From Bacillota bacterium (GTDB lineage Bacteria > Bacillota > Clostridia > Clostridiales > Clostridiaceae), in assembly GCA_021779235.1 (NCBI GenBank), contig JAJYBA010000002.1:1-32843 (forward strand): a stretch of DNA of 32,843 bases, in the 5' to 3' direction. The position numbers and the translations under genes were made by a program. Under the pieces are notes generated by a model that made no database searches, had not been told where the DNA came from, and was given only the letters and a program-made list of their open reading frames with translations. Within the stretch, counting starts at the first letter, position 1, and every line of letters begins with the position of its first letter. Positions 1 to 8,364 of the stretch are shown here, one piece after another.

Positions 1-4
1 TAGG

Positions 5-130
5 ACAAATGTCTGATTTTCCGTATATAGTATAAAATAAATTCTTACATAAAATACATTTTTTATTCATCTGGGAAATAAAGGAATTAATGAAACGGCA
101 AAGAGAGGAAAGACTGGCTGAAGAATCTTT
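5..130. repeat. Left copy of 126-bp terminal direct repeat
   Basis: Identical by eye to 32718-32843; preceding 4 nt (tagg) differ from the right-end context (catt). Confidence 0.95.
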
Positions 131-153
131 TCCAACCGCTTTTCAGTAATTAC

Positions 154-1092
154 TTAATCTGAATCACCTCTATTTCCCAGATTATTAATTCTTCTTAATT
201 CCTGTACTTCTTTAACTAAATCCTTAACACCTTGTGATAAAGTCTTAATTGCTTCAACGTGTGAAACCATATTTTCTGCATACATATTTTGGTTTTCTTT
301 TACTTTATTCAGAGCTTCTAAAATAAATTCTGGAGTAACTTTAAAATTAGTTCTCTCATGTGAGTTCATATAATTCTGATATTGTAATCCGTGAATGTCT
401 GCTTGTTCTTCGCTTATAGTTTCTGCTTCTTTATATATATTTGAAGAATAATCTATTGAAAACCAATATCCCTTTTCATTCTTAATTAAAATAGTCTTTC
501 CTTTATGCTCGAAATGTATTGCTTCTAAATTATTAACAAATCCGTAATGTTGTCTTGCTACCTTGAATTTATACTTAAACTCTCCTGTTATCTTAAAAAT
601 TCCTTCCATTGTCACAAGAAAGCTCTGTATTGCGTTCTTTTTTGAATCTATGGTATTTATACCCCAAAAGTTATTTCCTTTAGGCTCAAATATAGTTATA
701 TAATTTTTACCTAATAAAATCTTCTTTCTTTCTATTATTATTCTTGGAGTGCTTTGTAATCCTTTTAATTCATAATTAATATTATTTAATTTAAGAATTT
801 CTAGCCAATTAAATTTTTTGTTTGGTTTAATTTTCCAAATGAATGCGTGGCCTCTAACATTTTGAACTTGAGAATTACCGTCTTGACTTAATATTTTAAC
901 TTCTCCAGAAGGGATAACTTCCCATACTCCATAGCCTACTTTTTTAATTACTCCTTCTCTTTTTAATGACGATAAATAATAAGATAAATTTGGTATTGAG
1001 ATATTTAGGCGTGTTGATATTTTAGCAGGGTTCAGACCTTTTTTTATAGAATTTACTATATCAAGATAAAGTTTTCTTTTAACTTCTTTCAT
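154..1092 (-). CDS. Winged helix-turn-helix protein with large C-terminal domain; possible regulator or replication-associated protein
   Basis: N-term KISTRLNISIPNLSYYLSSLKREGVIKKVGYGVWEV is wHTH-like; 312-aa ORF. Confidence 0.75.
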   Translation of the reverse strand: MKEVKRKLYLDIVNSIKKGLNPAKISTRLNISIPNLSYYLSSLKREGVIKKVGYGVWEVIPSGEVKILSQDGNSQVQNVRGHAFIWKIKPNKKFNWLEILKLNNINYELKGLQSTPRIIIERKKILLGKNYITIFEPKGNNFWGINTIDSKKNAIQSFLVTMEGIFKITGEFKYKFKVARQHYGFVNNLEAIHFEHKGKTILIKNEKGYWFSIDYSSNIYKEAETISEEQADIHGLQYQNYMNSHERTNFKVTPEFILEALNKVKENQNMYAENMVSHVEAIKTLSQGVKDLVKEVQELRRINNLGNRGDSD

Positions 1093-1114
1093 CTTAAATT
1101 TTTAACCTCTTTCA

Positions 1115-1768
1115 TTATAATAATACTCCTTGTTGTTCTTTGAAAGCCATATTGAATATATGTAATGCTTCTTTTGGTTCAACGCAATTTCTTATAGTCT
1201 TTAATTTATCTATCCCAGAAAATTTAGATAAGTCAAAACCTTTTAATTTATAATGATTTTCTAAACTCTCTATATCGCTATTCATCCCTCTCCCGGTTAG
1301 TTCTATCTTAGGTAAATTAGATAAATTAAAATTACACCAATAATAATGTTTGCCTACTTGTTGAGGCTTAATTAGAGGTTCATAGAAACCAATTACATTC
1401 TCAACTACCCATTTTCCTTTAAAATAATATTGTAAGAATATAATCTCTTGATATAAAGACATTTCTGGATAGATAGGTTTATTTTGAACTAAGTTAGCGA
1501 ATCTTGCCTTTGAATGTGTAGGACAAGGAGGAGAAGACCATATAAAATCAAATTCAGAGTAATGGTCTAATAGATATTGATGTGCATCTGTAACAATAAC
1601 TTCATCTTGAGGGAAAAATTCTTTATATATTTCTGCAATCTTAGGATTATTCTCAATAGCAGTAACCATAATGTCTCCCCCCCATAACTTTCTATTTCCA
1701 CCTATGCCTGCATAAAGATTAAGTATTTTTATCTTCTTTACCTCTTTGTTTTCCATTGTCTTATCCAT
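1115..1768 (-). CDS. DNA (cytosine-5) methyltransferase, compact phage-type
   Basis: Motif I LNLYAGIGGNR, motif IV SSPPCPTHSKAR (catalytic PC), motif VI VVENV, late IRNCVEPKEALHIF. Confidence 0.9.
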   Translation of the reverse strand: MDKTMENKEVKKIKILNLYAGIGGNRKLWGGDIMVTAIENNPKIAEIYKEFFPQDEVIVTDAHQYLLDHYSEFDFIWSSPPCPTHSKARFANLVQNKPIYPEMSLYQEIIFLQYYFKGKWVVENVIGFYEPLIKPQQVGKHYYWCNFNLSNLPKIELTGRGMNSDIESLENHYKLKGFDLSKFSGIDKLKTIRNCVEPKEALHIFNMAFKEQQGVLL

Positions 1769-1825
1769 CTATCCCAAAAGAAAATAATAAGTTGGGATTT
1801 CGCTGTTTACAGCTCATCAGGATGG

Positions 1826-2074
1826 CTATAAAGCTAATAAGCCCACAATCACAGTAATTTCTCTTTCACTCTTTGGCTTCTTGAAATAACCGCTTCTATA
1901 AAGCACATCAAGTAATACTTCTTCTTTCGATGCATTCTTTGAACCTTTAAAGCACAATAGCTTTCCTTTGAAAGAAGGATGGTATCTATATCCATTACCT
2001 TTCTTTTCTAAACATTCGCATTCTACTGCATCTTTTAATGCTACTTCGATTTCTTTCTTTGTAGGTAATTTCAT
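1826..2074 (-). CDS. Hypothetical protein
   Basis: ORF with 4-nt overlap to upstream gene. Confidence 0.6.
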   Translation of the reverse strand: MKLPTKKEIEVALKDAVECECLEKKGNGYRYHPSFKGKLLCFKGSKNASKEEVLLDVLYRSGYFKKPKSEREITVIVGLLAL

Positions 2075-2406
2075 TTTGTTGCTTCGAGGACTGTCTTTAG
2101 CTTTCCAAGTTTCTTCATGTATCTATCTACAATTTCGATGGCTAGTTCCTGTGACAGAGGAATAGTCAATGACATATAGCCCATATCTTTTCCAAATATT
2201 CTAGTTGTTGGGCAGCTTACAAATATTGTGTCGCTACCATCTTCCAGATACATTTCATCTACTGGAAAATTGTTGTTCATTTGGAGAAAATCTTTTCTAT
2301 TTTCGTCATTAACATCCGAATCTATTGATGCCTGATTAAGTCTAGACATTATAGATTCGAATTCTTGTTTGTCAATATCCCAATATAGTTTTACTTCTTC
2401 ACTCAT
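2071..2406 (-). CDS. Hypothetical protein
   Basis: ORF with 4-nt overlaps on both sides. Confidence 0.65.
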   Translation of the reverse strand: MSEEVKLYWDIDKQEFESIMSRLNQASIDSDVNDENRKDFLQMNNNFPVDEMYLEDGSDTIFVSCPTTRIFGKDMGYMSLTIPLSQELAIEIVDRYMKKLGKLKTVLEATK

Positions 2407-2744
2407 CTTGATGCTATTTCTGGAACTTTGAAAACAAGCATATCGTCTTGTATTTCCATGTCATAGATGCCAAGAGGAATCATTTTTAATGCAGTGCCAG
2501 TAAATCTCTTTCGTTCATTACTTTTATCACTTGTATTAAAAGTTACTTTAAATCCCCTTATTCCATCTGAACTTGGCTTTAGACCTACAAGATTCTCTTC
2601 CCTATTAAGATAGACCTCAACAAATTTCTTATTCAGAAACTTCCCTGCTTCTATGCTTAGAGAGTAAGTCGTCTTAGCAACTGAAATCTGTAAACCATTT
2701 AGCCCTTGATTGTGGCTTCCTTTTATTACTAATTCAAATCCCAT
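2403..2744 (-). CDS. Hypothetical protein
   Basis: ORF; SD-like AAAGGAGGTG upstream. Confidence 0.7.
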   Translation of the reverse strand: MGFELVIKGSHNQGLNGLQISVAKTTYSLSIEAGKFLNKKFVEVYLNREENLVGLKPSSDGIRGFKVTFNTSDKSNERKRFTGTALKMIPLGIYDMEIQDDMLVFKVPEIASR

Positions 2745-2835
2745 TTTTTACACCTCCTTTCACGCCTTGTTCAATCCGCCCTTTCGGTGCAGCTTCTGCC
2801 GCATTATGCTGATTGTGATTCTTTTTTGTTTCCAT
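2734..2835 (-). CDS. Small protein METKKNHNQHNAAEAAPKGRIEQGVKGGVKNGI
   Basis: Hand-translated 33-aa ORF; TATA-like TATTTAAATT (2858-2867) about 28 nt upstream of ATG. Confidence 0.4.
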   Translation of the reverse strand: METKKNHNQHNAAEAAPKGRIEQGVKGGVKNGI

Positions 2836-2878
2836 TGTGAATATGAAATTTGATTATCTATTTAAATTATTGTTTTAA

Positions 2879-3025
2879 CTATTTGGGGATGAAACTTTTA
2901 AGTATATAATTACAAGAATGAAGCCCTCTTATATAATTCTTTTGAACTGGGGAATGTTCCCATGTTTTAGTATCCTGATTGAGATATAAATTTCTACGAC
3001 ATTTCGGGCAGAGCTTCTTCATCAT
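2879..3025 (-). CDS. Small protein with one CxxC (MMKKLCPKCRRNLYL...)
   Basis: Hand-translated 48-aa ORF; ATGA overlap with 3022-3153. Confidence 0.45.
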   Translation of the reverse strand: MMKKLCPKCRRNLYLNQDTKTWEHSPVQKNYIRGLHSCNYILKSFIPK

Positions 3026-3153
3026 GATGCCTCTCTTAGACTATTAGAGCCTATTAGATTATTTTTTCTTACTTTTGAGTATATATCCCTATCAAATTCT
3101 AAATGTGCTTTTTCCCATATCTTCTTTAATTTATTAGGTAATTTTTTATTCAT
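3022..3153 (-). CDS. Small basic hypothetical protein
   Basis: Hand-translated 43-aa ORF MNKKLPNKLKKIWEKAHLEFDRDIYSK...; 4-nt overlaps. Confidence 0.45.
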   Translation of the reverse strand: MNKKLPNKLKKIWEKAHLEFDRDIYSKVRKNNLIGSNSLREAS

Positions 3154-3365
3154 TTCTTAATCTCCTTTGAGTTCGCTTTAATACAAACATTTATTAACTC
3201 TTTATTAGTAGTTACATTATCATTAGGGGAGCTTAAAGGGAGAGGGGCTTGTAGATTCGAATACTGACTTTCTCCTGCCCCCATTAAATCTGAAAAACTA
3301 AATATAGGTCTTCCGAATCCTGTTAGTTCGTGCATTTCTTCTATTGATATTAATTTAGATTCCAT
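3150..3365 (-). CDS. Hypothetical protein
   Basis: ORF in operon. Confidence 0.5.
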   Translation of the reverse strand: MESKLISIEEMHELTGFGRPIFSFSDLMGAGESQYSNLQAPLPLSSPNDNVTTNKELINVCIKANSKEIKK

Positions 3366-3522
3366 GTTTCTCCTGTAAAATTGCTAAAGATAAAGCACTC
3401 ATAACTATTCCAATGGTTATATAAATAAAATTATTTGTTTTAGAATAAGGTTCTATCATTTGAAAAGCTACAAATAAGAATGTTGCTGCTGCTATTAATC
3501 TTGCTGTATATTTAGATTCCAT
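3355..3522 (-). CDS. Small membrane protein (start trimmed to MESKYTARL)
   Basis: Internal Met gives tidy overlap with 3522-3704; hydrophobic segments. Confidence 0.5.
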   Translation of the reverse strand: MESKYTARLIAAATFLFVAFQMIEPYSKTNNFIYITIGIVMSALSLAILQEKHGI

Positions 3523-3704
3523 TAATCTGAATTCTCCCAAAGATAGGCTAATACAGATAGAATTATAATTAGCCCAGCAAATGTAAAGAAAATGTGTTTT
3601 GGAGTAGAAATAAAATAATACATAAAATCTAGATAGTCCGTAAACCACGCAAAATAAGCAGCTACAAAGAAAAATATAATATAAAACAAGGTTGTTCCTT
3701 TCAT
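3522..3704 (-). CDS. Small membrane protein, two predicted TM segments
   Basis: Hydrophobic ORF, 4-nt overlap with upstream gene. Confidence 0.55.
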   Translation of the reverse strand: MKGTTLFYIIFFFVAAYFAWFTDYLDFMYYFISTPKHIFFTFAGLIIILSVLAYLWENSD

Positions 3705-4102
3705 ACTAAATATTCTCCTAATACTTTCCTTAAAGATTCTACAGGATTATATATTTTATTAATTAATTCATCTGTCTTTATTTGGCCTAACCAATCAGAT
3801 TCTACTTTTTTAACTGGAACTATAATTAAATCTTCAAAGGGGTAATTCTTTTTAATCTTATTTTTCCATTCATTATTAATTTCTTTCTGGATTTCTATAA
3901 TTAAGGGAGTTTCAAAATCTACAAATATATCTAGAAACAAGTTTTCTTGCTCTGGGTAAAATTCTGAATAGATTGGAGTATTAGGATATTTTCTTCTATA
4001 CATTCTCATAAGTTCACATTTAATTATATTTTCTAAATCTGTTGAATCTAAGACATTATGTCCGATATTTATTTTCAATAACTTATCAAAGTATATTTTC
4101 AT
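3701..4102 (-). CDS. Hypothetical protein
   Basis: 133-aa ORF, 4-nt overlaps. Confidence 0.65.
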   Translation of the reverse strand: MKIYFDKLLKINIGHNVLDSTDLENIIKCELMRMYRRKYPNTPIYSEFYPEQENLFLDIFVDFETPLIIEIQKEINNEWKNKIKKNYPFEDLIIVPVKKVESDWLGQIKTDELINKIYNPVESLRKVLGEYLV

Positions 4103-4329
4103 TTTAATGCCTCTTGAATTTCCTTAATTGCTGCGTCTATCTTTTCATATATTGGGCTATCAAACACAACACCTGTAATACTACCTATGAATTTTCTAGG
4201 TTCATACTCTTTCCAAGCCAAAAATACTTCTTTTCTTCCTTCTGCCTCTGCTCTTAATACATCATCTTCTGGATATTCTTTTAGTTCTTCACACAATTCA
4301 TGCGTCGAAGAAAAAATATCTTTATCCAT
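4099..4329 (-). CDS. Hypothetical protein; N-terminus duplicated at 4946-5092
   Basis: MDKDIFSSTHELCEELKEYPE matches MKDIFSSTHELCKELKEYPE. Confidence 0.6.
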   Translation of the reverse strand: MDKDIFSSTHELCEELKEYPEDDVLRAEAEGRKEVFLAWKEYEPRKFIGSITGVVFDSPIYEKIDAAIKEIQEALK

Positions 4330-4330
4330 A

Positions 4331-4564
4331 TTATTTCGTCTCCTCTCGCACGTCCAAGGATGCTTGTGTTCGCTTCTTATTCTTTAGTTCAGGTAGAACA
4401 TAATGCTTTCTTACTAAATATCCAATCCACCATATCAATGAGAATAAACCAAACACTATTGGGAATCCCCAAAAGTCTGTAAGTTTAGTTATTAGTGATA
4501 CTATAAATAGTTCAGATAAAAATAAAGCCATATCATAGATATTTACTAGGTTCTTATCTTTCAT
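4331..4564 (-). CDS. Small membrane protein
   Basis: Hydrophobic ORF. Confidence 0.55.
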   Translation of the reverse strand: MKDKNLVNIYDMALFLSELFIVSLITKLTDFWGFPIVFGLFSLIWWIGYLVRKHYVLPELKNKKRTQASLDVREETK

Positions 4565-4944
4565 CCCTGCGCTCCTTCAGGGTTTTCCTTCTCAGGTTCA
4601 ATCTTCCCAAGCGTTTCTTTTAATTCTTTAACTCTTTTATCAAAGATATTCTCGCAATCTCCTATTCCTACTCCTTGCTCTTTTAGATTAATCAAAATAT
4701 CTCTTGCGTCTTCCATCAAAAACATATCTTTCTTAATATCCTCTCTGAACTCTTTTATCCCTGCCTTCACTATCTCAATAGCTCTTTCTGTTGCACTTTT
4801 ACCTGCTTGACATTCAAAGCATAATTCATCATCTCTCCCGCATAATATCTTTTCTGTTCCATTATTAGGATTCAATTTACAAATCCCGCAACCATTATTA
4901 TATTTCTCAAGTTGGGCGTTTAGTTTTGAAAGTATTGAGTTCAT
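4561..4944 (-). CDS. CxxC zinc-binding-like protein, paralogue of 6721-7077
   Basis: Shared MNSI(L/I)SKLNAxLEKYN.GCG ... C.xCQAGK.ATE.AIEIV.AGIKE. Confidence 0.65.
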   Translation of the reverse strand: MNSILSKLNAQLEKYNNGCGICKLNPNNGTEKILCGRDDELCFECQAGKSATERAIEIVKAGIKEFREDIKKDMFLMEDARDILINLKEQGVGIGDCENIFDKRVKELKETLGKIEPEKENPEGAQG

Positions 4945-4945
4945 A

Positions 4946-5092
4946 TTAATTAGATTTGGGAGGAATGCCTACCTCTTTTTGTTTTAACTTCTTTATAGTC
5001 TTTTGAAACTCATCTACAAACCAGTTAAGTTCTTCTGGATATTCTTTTAGTTCTTTACACAATTCATGCGTCGAAGAAAAAATATCTTTCAT
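4946..5092 (-). CDS. Small protein sharing N-terminal module with 4099-4329
   Basis: Hand-translated 48 aa MKDIFSSTHELCKELKEYPEELNWFVDEFQKTIKKLKQKEVGIPPKSN. Confidence 0.55.
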   Translation of the reverse strand: MKDIFSSTHELCKELKEYPEELNWFVDEFQKTIKKLKQKEVGIPPKSN

Positions 5093-5322
5093 CTCTTAGA
5101 ACCTCTTTTATAATCGCTTTTCTTAATTATTAATTTTACCTTTGGAATCTTTCTCTTCTTTTCTTCCTTTTCTATTAACCATACAATACAAAAAGACGCC
5201 AAGCCCGAACCTAAACAGAACCATTCCAATGGTTTTGAAGAATAAATAAATGCTTCATTAATTAATCCTACTAGAAGTGAGACTAGAAAAATAGACATCG
5301 CTAAGGTATGTGCTTTTATCAT
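5089..5322 (-). CDS. Small membrane protein with basic C-terminus
   Basis: Two hydrophobic segments then KVKLIIKKSDYKRGSKR; resembles 30035-30274 (PKVKLIFSKRDFRKSKGGYKK). Confidence 0.55.
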   Translation of the reverse strand: MIKAHTLAMSIFLVSLLVGLINEAFIYSSKPLEWFCLGSGLASFCIVWLIEKEEKKRKIPKVKLIIKKSDYKRGSKR

Positions 5323-5519
5323 CTTCGTGTCTCCGCGCCCCTATTTTCTTTAAGTATATACCTCGTTCCAGACAATTCATAATATTTATCCATATCTTCC
5401 CAGATTTTTAAATATAATTTTACTTCGGCTTCGTGTCCTTGCTTTCTTATTTCAGATAAGGAACTATAATTGTTTTCTATTCTATTCTCTAATGTTTGTA
5501 TATATGTTTCTAGTGTCAT
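5319..5519 (-). CDS. Hypothetical protein (start at MTLETYIQ)
   Basis: ORF 5319-5537 trimmed to internal Met. Confidence 0.5.
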   Translation of the reverse strand: MTLETYIQTLENRIENNYSSLSEIRKQGHEAEVKLYLKIWEDMDKYYELSGTRYILKENRGAETRR

Positions 5520-5773
5520 TTTGAGACCTCCCAACATGAATTATATTCTTCTGAGTATAAAGCACTAGAGCAACATTTATTAGACCAAAAAAAATGATAT
5601 ATACTTTGTCCTGATTCTGTAGTATTGAATGGATAATTGCTGAAACATTCTTTAGGTATTTGCGGAGGTTTATCTGACCAAGAGGTTTCAATCATTATAT
5701 AAACCAATAAACTAAACAAAGTTAAAAAGACTAAAAAAATCAAAAAAGTTAAAACATTATTCTTATTTTTCAT
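5516..5773 (-). CDS. Small membrane-anchored Cys-containing protein
   Basis: N-terminal hydrophobic segment; 4-nt overlap upstream. Confidence 0.55.
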   Translation of the reverse strand: MKNKNNVLTFLIFLVFLTLFSLLVYIMIETSWSDKPPQIPKECFSNYPFNTTESGQSIYHFFWSNKCCSSALYSEEYNSCWEVSK

Positions 5774-6102
5774 GTTTGTCCTCCAAAGGCTTCTTTTATT
5801 GATTTTTCTCTATTCCTTATTTCTGTACATAATCCTAAGATTCTTTTATTACCTTCTGCATTGTCACGAGTAGTCATAATTGATAGTTCATTATAATCAA
5901 TTAGTTTATTAATTCTGTTCTCGGTATTTTTGGCGAGTTTAAGGGCTTCTTTCCATACGGCTAGTTTTGCTTGACATTTCTCTAACATAAGTTTCTTTAA
6001 ATTAAACAATAAGTGATTCTCATTATACATATCAAACCATAATAATAATTCTTTCTCTTCTTCTTCAAGTTCGGCTATCTTTTGTTTAATTGTTGGTATC
6101 AT
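5770..6102 (-). CDS. Coiled-coil hypothetical protein
   Basis: 110-aa ORF, 4-nt overlaps. Confidence 0.6.
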   Translation of the reverse strand: MIPTIKQKIAELEEEEKELLLWFDMYNENHLLFNLKKLMLEKCQAKLAVWKEALKLAKNTENRINKLIDYNELSIMTTRDNAEGNKRILGLCTEIRNREKSIKEAFGGQT

Positions 6103-6410
6103 TTTTTATTCCTCTTTTTAACATATACCCCAAAAGCATAGCCGCCCCTGCCGCACCAGCTGCTGCCAACGACGCCCAACCTGCCGTCACCGTACCAGTA
6201 GGAAAGCAAGCCAGTATAATATTTTCCTTCTTTCAAAGCATAAAAGAATCTATAATTACCATTATATCTTAATGGGCTTTTCTTATTTTCTCTTGCTTCT
6301 TTTAATAATTCCCAGTCTCTTAACATTCTGTATCCTTTCGGACACTTCTTAACTGCATCTTCGTAATTATCTACTTTTATTATTTTTAGTTTCATTGTTT
6401 TTGTTTTCAT
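6099..6410 (-). CDS. Hypothetical protein with Gly/Tyr/Trp-rich C-terminus
   Basis: PKGYRMLRDWELLKEAREN ... YYTGLLSYWYGDGRLGVVGSSWCGRGGYAFGVYVKK. Confidence 0.65.
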   Translation of the reverse strand: MKTKTMKLKIIKVDNYEDAVKKCPKGYRMLRDWELLKEARENKKSPLRYNGNYRFFYALKEGKYYTGLLSYWYGDGRLGVVGSSWCGRGGYAFGVYVKKRNKK

Positions 6411-6724
6411 GAGACACCTCCTTTCATCATTGAAATATTATCCTTCGTTTCGGTTGTTCCGAGCGTTATTTCTTTACCACACATAGAACAGCGTCTTTTA
6501 TTTTCAAAATATTCTTTAGGAATACCAACAATAGGTCTCCAATCATGTTCTGCTCCATTTAAACAATCCGCTTTATTACAATCGTAACTTACAGAGTAAT
6601 TACAAGTAACCATGAAGCTTTTGCCGCATTCTTCACATTCTTCTTCGACTTCCTCGTCTTGGTCGAGTGGGTCACCCCCCCAATCCCATTCAGCTCCGCA
6701 GTAAGGACATTCTATATCTCTCAT
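6407..6724 (-). CDS. Zinc-ribbon protein
   Basis: CPYC...CEEC and CNKADC / CSMC motifs. Confidence 0.75.
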   Translation of the reverse strand: MRDIECPYCGAEWDWGGDPLDQDEEVEEECEECGKSFMVTCNYSVSYDCNKADCLNGAEHDWRPIVGIPKEYFENKRRCSMCGKEITLGTTETKDNISMMKGGVS

Positions 6725-7077
6725 CCTTCCACCTTCCCAAGCGTTTCTTTTAATACATCTGCAACATCTTCTCTGAGATTATCAAAATATTCAGATGGAG
6801 ATTGAGTAGTTGCGTGGCATTCAGCCCAACTAATCTTTAAATCGATTTTATCTTTAGTCTCTTTTATCCCTGCCGTCACTATCTCAATAGCTTTTTCTGT
6901 TGCATTTTTACCTGCTTGACAGGAGAGACATATATGTTTTTCTTTACCAATTATCTCTCCGCATTTAATATTTGTATCTTCCCATGCTTCACCCATCTTT
7001 ATGGTTTTTAAGACTTTTCCACAACCTTTATTATATTTCTCAAGTTCTGCGTTTAGTTTTGAAATTATTGAGTTCAT
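6721..7077 (-). CDS. CxxC zinc-binding-like protein, paralogue of 4561-4944
   Basis: Shared N-terminus and ICLSCQAGKNATEKAIEIVTAGIKE. Confidence 0.65.
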   Translation of the reverse strand: MNSIISKLNAELEKYNKGCGKVLKTIKMGEAWEDTNIKCGEIIGKEKHICLSCQAGKNATEKAIEIVTAGIKETKDKIDLKISWAECHATTQSPSEYFDNLREDVADVLKETLGKVEG

Positions 7078-7418
7078 TGTCGCCCTCCAGCATTATAAAC
7101 GTCAGGGTGGGAAGAAATCTTCGTGGGAGTTTCTTTATCCGACAACTCTTTCCGATTCCCTCCCTGTCCCATTTCTATCGGGCAATAGTCGGCTTCCATT
7201 AATCTATTTCCCTGACTATAAAAGAAATGTCCAGTTCGATTAAACCATTCACGCAATAATAAATCTCTTTCTAAAGATAATTCATTTTCGTGTTGTGTAT
7301 TACCAGCTTCATGGGCGGAATAAATAGCGTGTTCTGTTTTAACTATTGCTCTCTCTATTCTACAGATATATACATGAGGAATTGCTATTCTATTATTTGA
7401 TATTATTGTGTATGTCAT
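7074..7418 (-). CDS. Hypothetical protein
   Basis: 114-aa ORF, 4-nt overlaps. Confidence 0.6.
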   Translation of the reverse strand: MTYTIISNNRIAIPHVYICRIERAIVKTEHAIYSAHEAGNTQHENELSLERDLLLREWFNRTGHFFYSQGNRLMEADYCPIEMGQGGNRKELSDKETPTKISSHPDVYNAGGRQ

Positions 7419-7798
7419 CTCTTCTCCTTTGTAAATCCTTGAATTATATTAAAAGCATTCTTTGCAGTTATATTTTCCAATGAACCCTTATATCCTAATT
7501 TAACCATATAATCTAATTGTTTTTGGGAAGCCATCTTAACTGGCTTTTTTGCATTTGATTCTTGTCTTGTTATTTTATCTATTTTTGCTTGTTCGTAATC
7601 TCCTATTATATTTGAATTAAATTCTGATTCGTTAGATTCTTTATTAAACCAAACAAATACACCTATGCCTATTGTGTTTCCGTCTTTGACTATTGGAATT
7701 AATTGAGTAGCAAATACTTTTTCTTTATTTGAAAATTGATTTATTAATACTTCTGCTGCGTGGCCAGATTCTACTTCAAAATATTTAACTTCGTTCAT
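7415..7798 (-). CDS. Hypothetical protein with C-terminal ASQKQLDYMVKLGYKGSLENIT module
   Basis: C-terminal motif resembles small domains seen in phage recombination/ssDNA-associated proteins (from memory). Confidence 0.6.
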   Translation of the reverse strand: MNEVKYFEVESGHAAEVLINQFSNKEKVFATQLIPIVKDGNTIGIGVFVWFNKESNESEFNSNIIGDYEQAKIDKITRQESNAKKPVKMASQKQLDYMVKLGYKGSLENITAKNAFNIIQGFTKEKR

Positions 7799-7932
7799 TT
7801 TATTCTAAATTCCTCCAATATTTCTTTAAACATCTCGGGTTGGGTTCTATCTTCATTCTCCATACATAGAATCATAAATTTCTTCCAATCTTCTTTGAAT
7901 ACTTTTACATTCTTTAATGATTGCTTTTTCAT
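7795..7932 (-). CDS. Small hypothetical protein
   Basis: Hand-translated 45-aa ORF MKKQSLKNVKVFKEDWKKFMILCMENEDRTQPEMFKEILEEFRIK; 4-nt overlaps. Confidence 0.5.
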   Translation of the reverse strand: MKKQSLKNVKVFKEDWKKFMILCMENEDRTQPEMFKEILEEFRIK

Positions 7933-8045
7933 ATTATTTTATTCTCCTTATGTCTTTGTCTAGCTAGAATATATGACATTGATTCAGAAACATCTAATTG
8001 TATTTCTTTATTTATTTCATTTGAAGTATATTGTTCTAGTGTCAT
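7929..8045 (-). CDS. Small hypothetical protein
   Basis: Hand-translated 38-aa ORF MTLEQYTSNEINKEIQLDVSESMSYILARQRHKENKII; 4-nt overlaps. Confidence 0.45.
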   Translation of the reverse strand: MTLEQYTSNEINKEIQLDVSESMSYILARQRHKENKII

Positions 8046-8290
8046 TGGGAAACCTCTTGAGAATAAACATTTAAAAGCCATGCGTGTCTCTTTGCTATTC
8101 CTTCTTCATTATTTTCTCCAATATCAGACCAAGACTTATTTTTCCCTAAATATTTATTAAAACATTCATCTCTCTTTTCAGAATCAATCTCATTTTCCCA
8201 CCAGTCTATAGCATCTCTAATAGTTAGGGAGTGTTGTGCATCTTCTTCGCCTTTAGCGTTTGCGTTCCTGACCTCTATTTGTTTATTCAT
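8042..8290 (-). CDS. Hypothetical protein
   Basis: 82-aa ORF. Confidence 0.55.
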   Translation of the reverse strand: MNKQIEVRNANAKGEEDAQHSLTIRDAIDWWENEIDSEKRDECFNKYLGKNKSWSDIGENNEEGIAKRHAWLLNVYSQEVSQ

Positions 8291-8364
8291 GTGAATATTA
8301 TCTCATTAGAAGGGGAGAGGAAAAACACAAACCTTTGCAGATTTCGTTCTCCCCTCCTCTCAAA

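Noticed and set aside
5482-5691. 69-aa minus-strand ORF
   Set aside because: Overlaps 5516-5773 out of frame; the latter has the ATGA-type overlap typical of the operon.
6099-6410. Diversity-generating retroelement
   Set aside because: No reverse transcriptase motif or template repeat anywhere in the window.
6972-7243. Plus-strand ORFs 6972-7202 and 7001-7243
   Set aside because: Antisense to tightly overlapped minus-strand operon genes; no RBS or promoter evidence.
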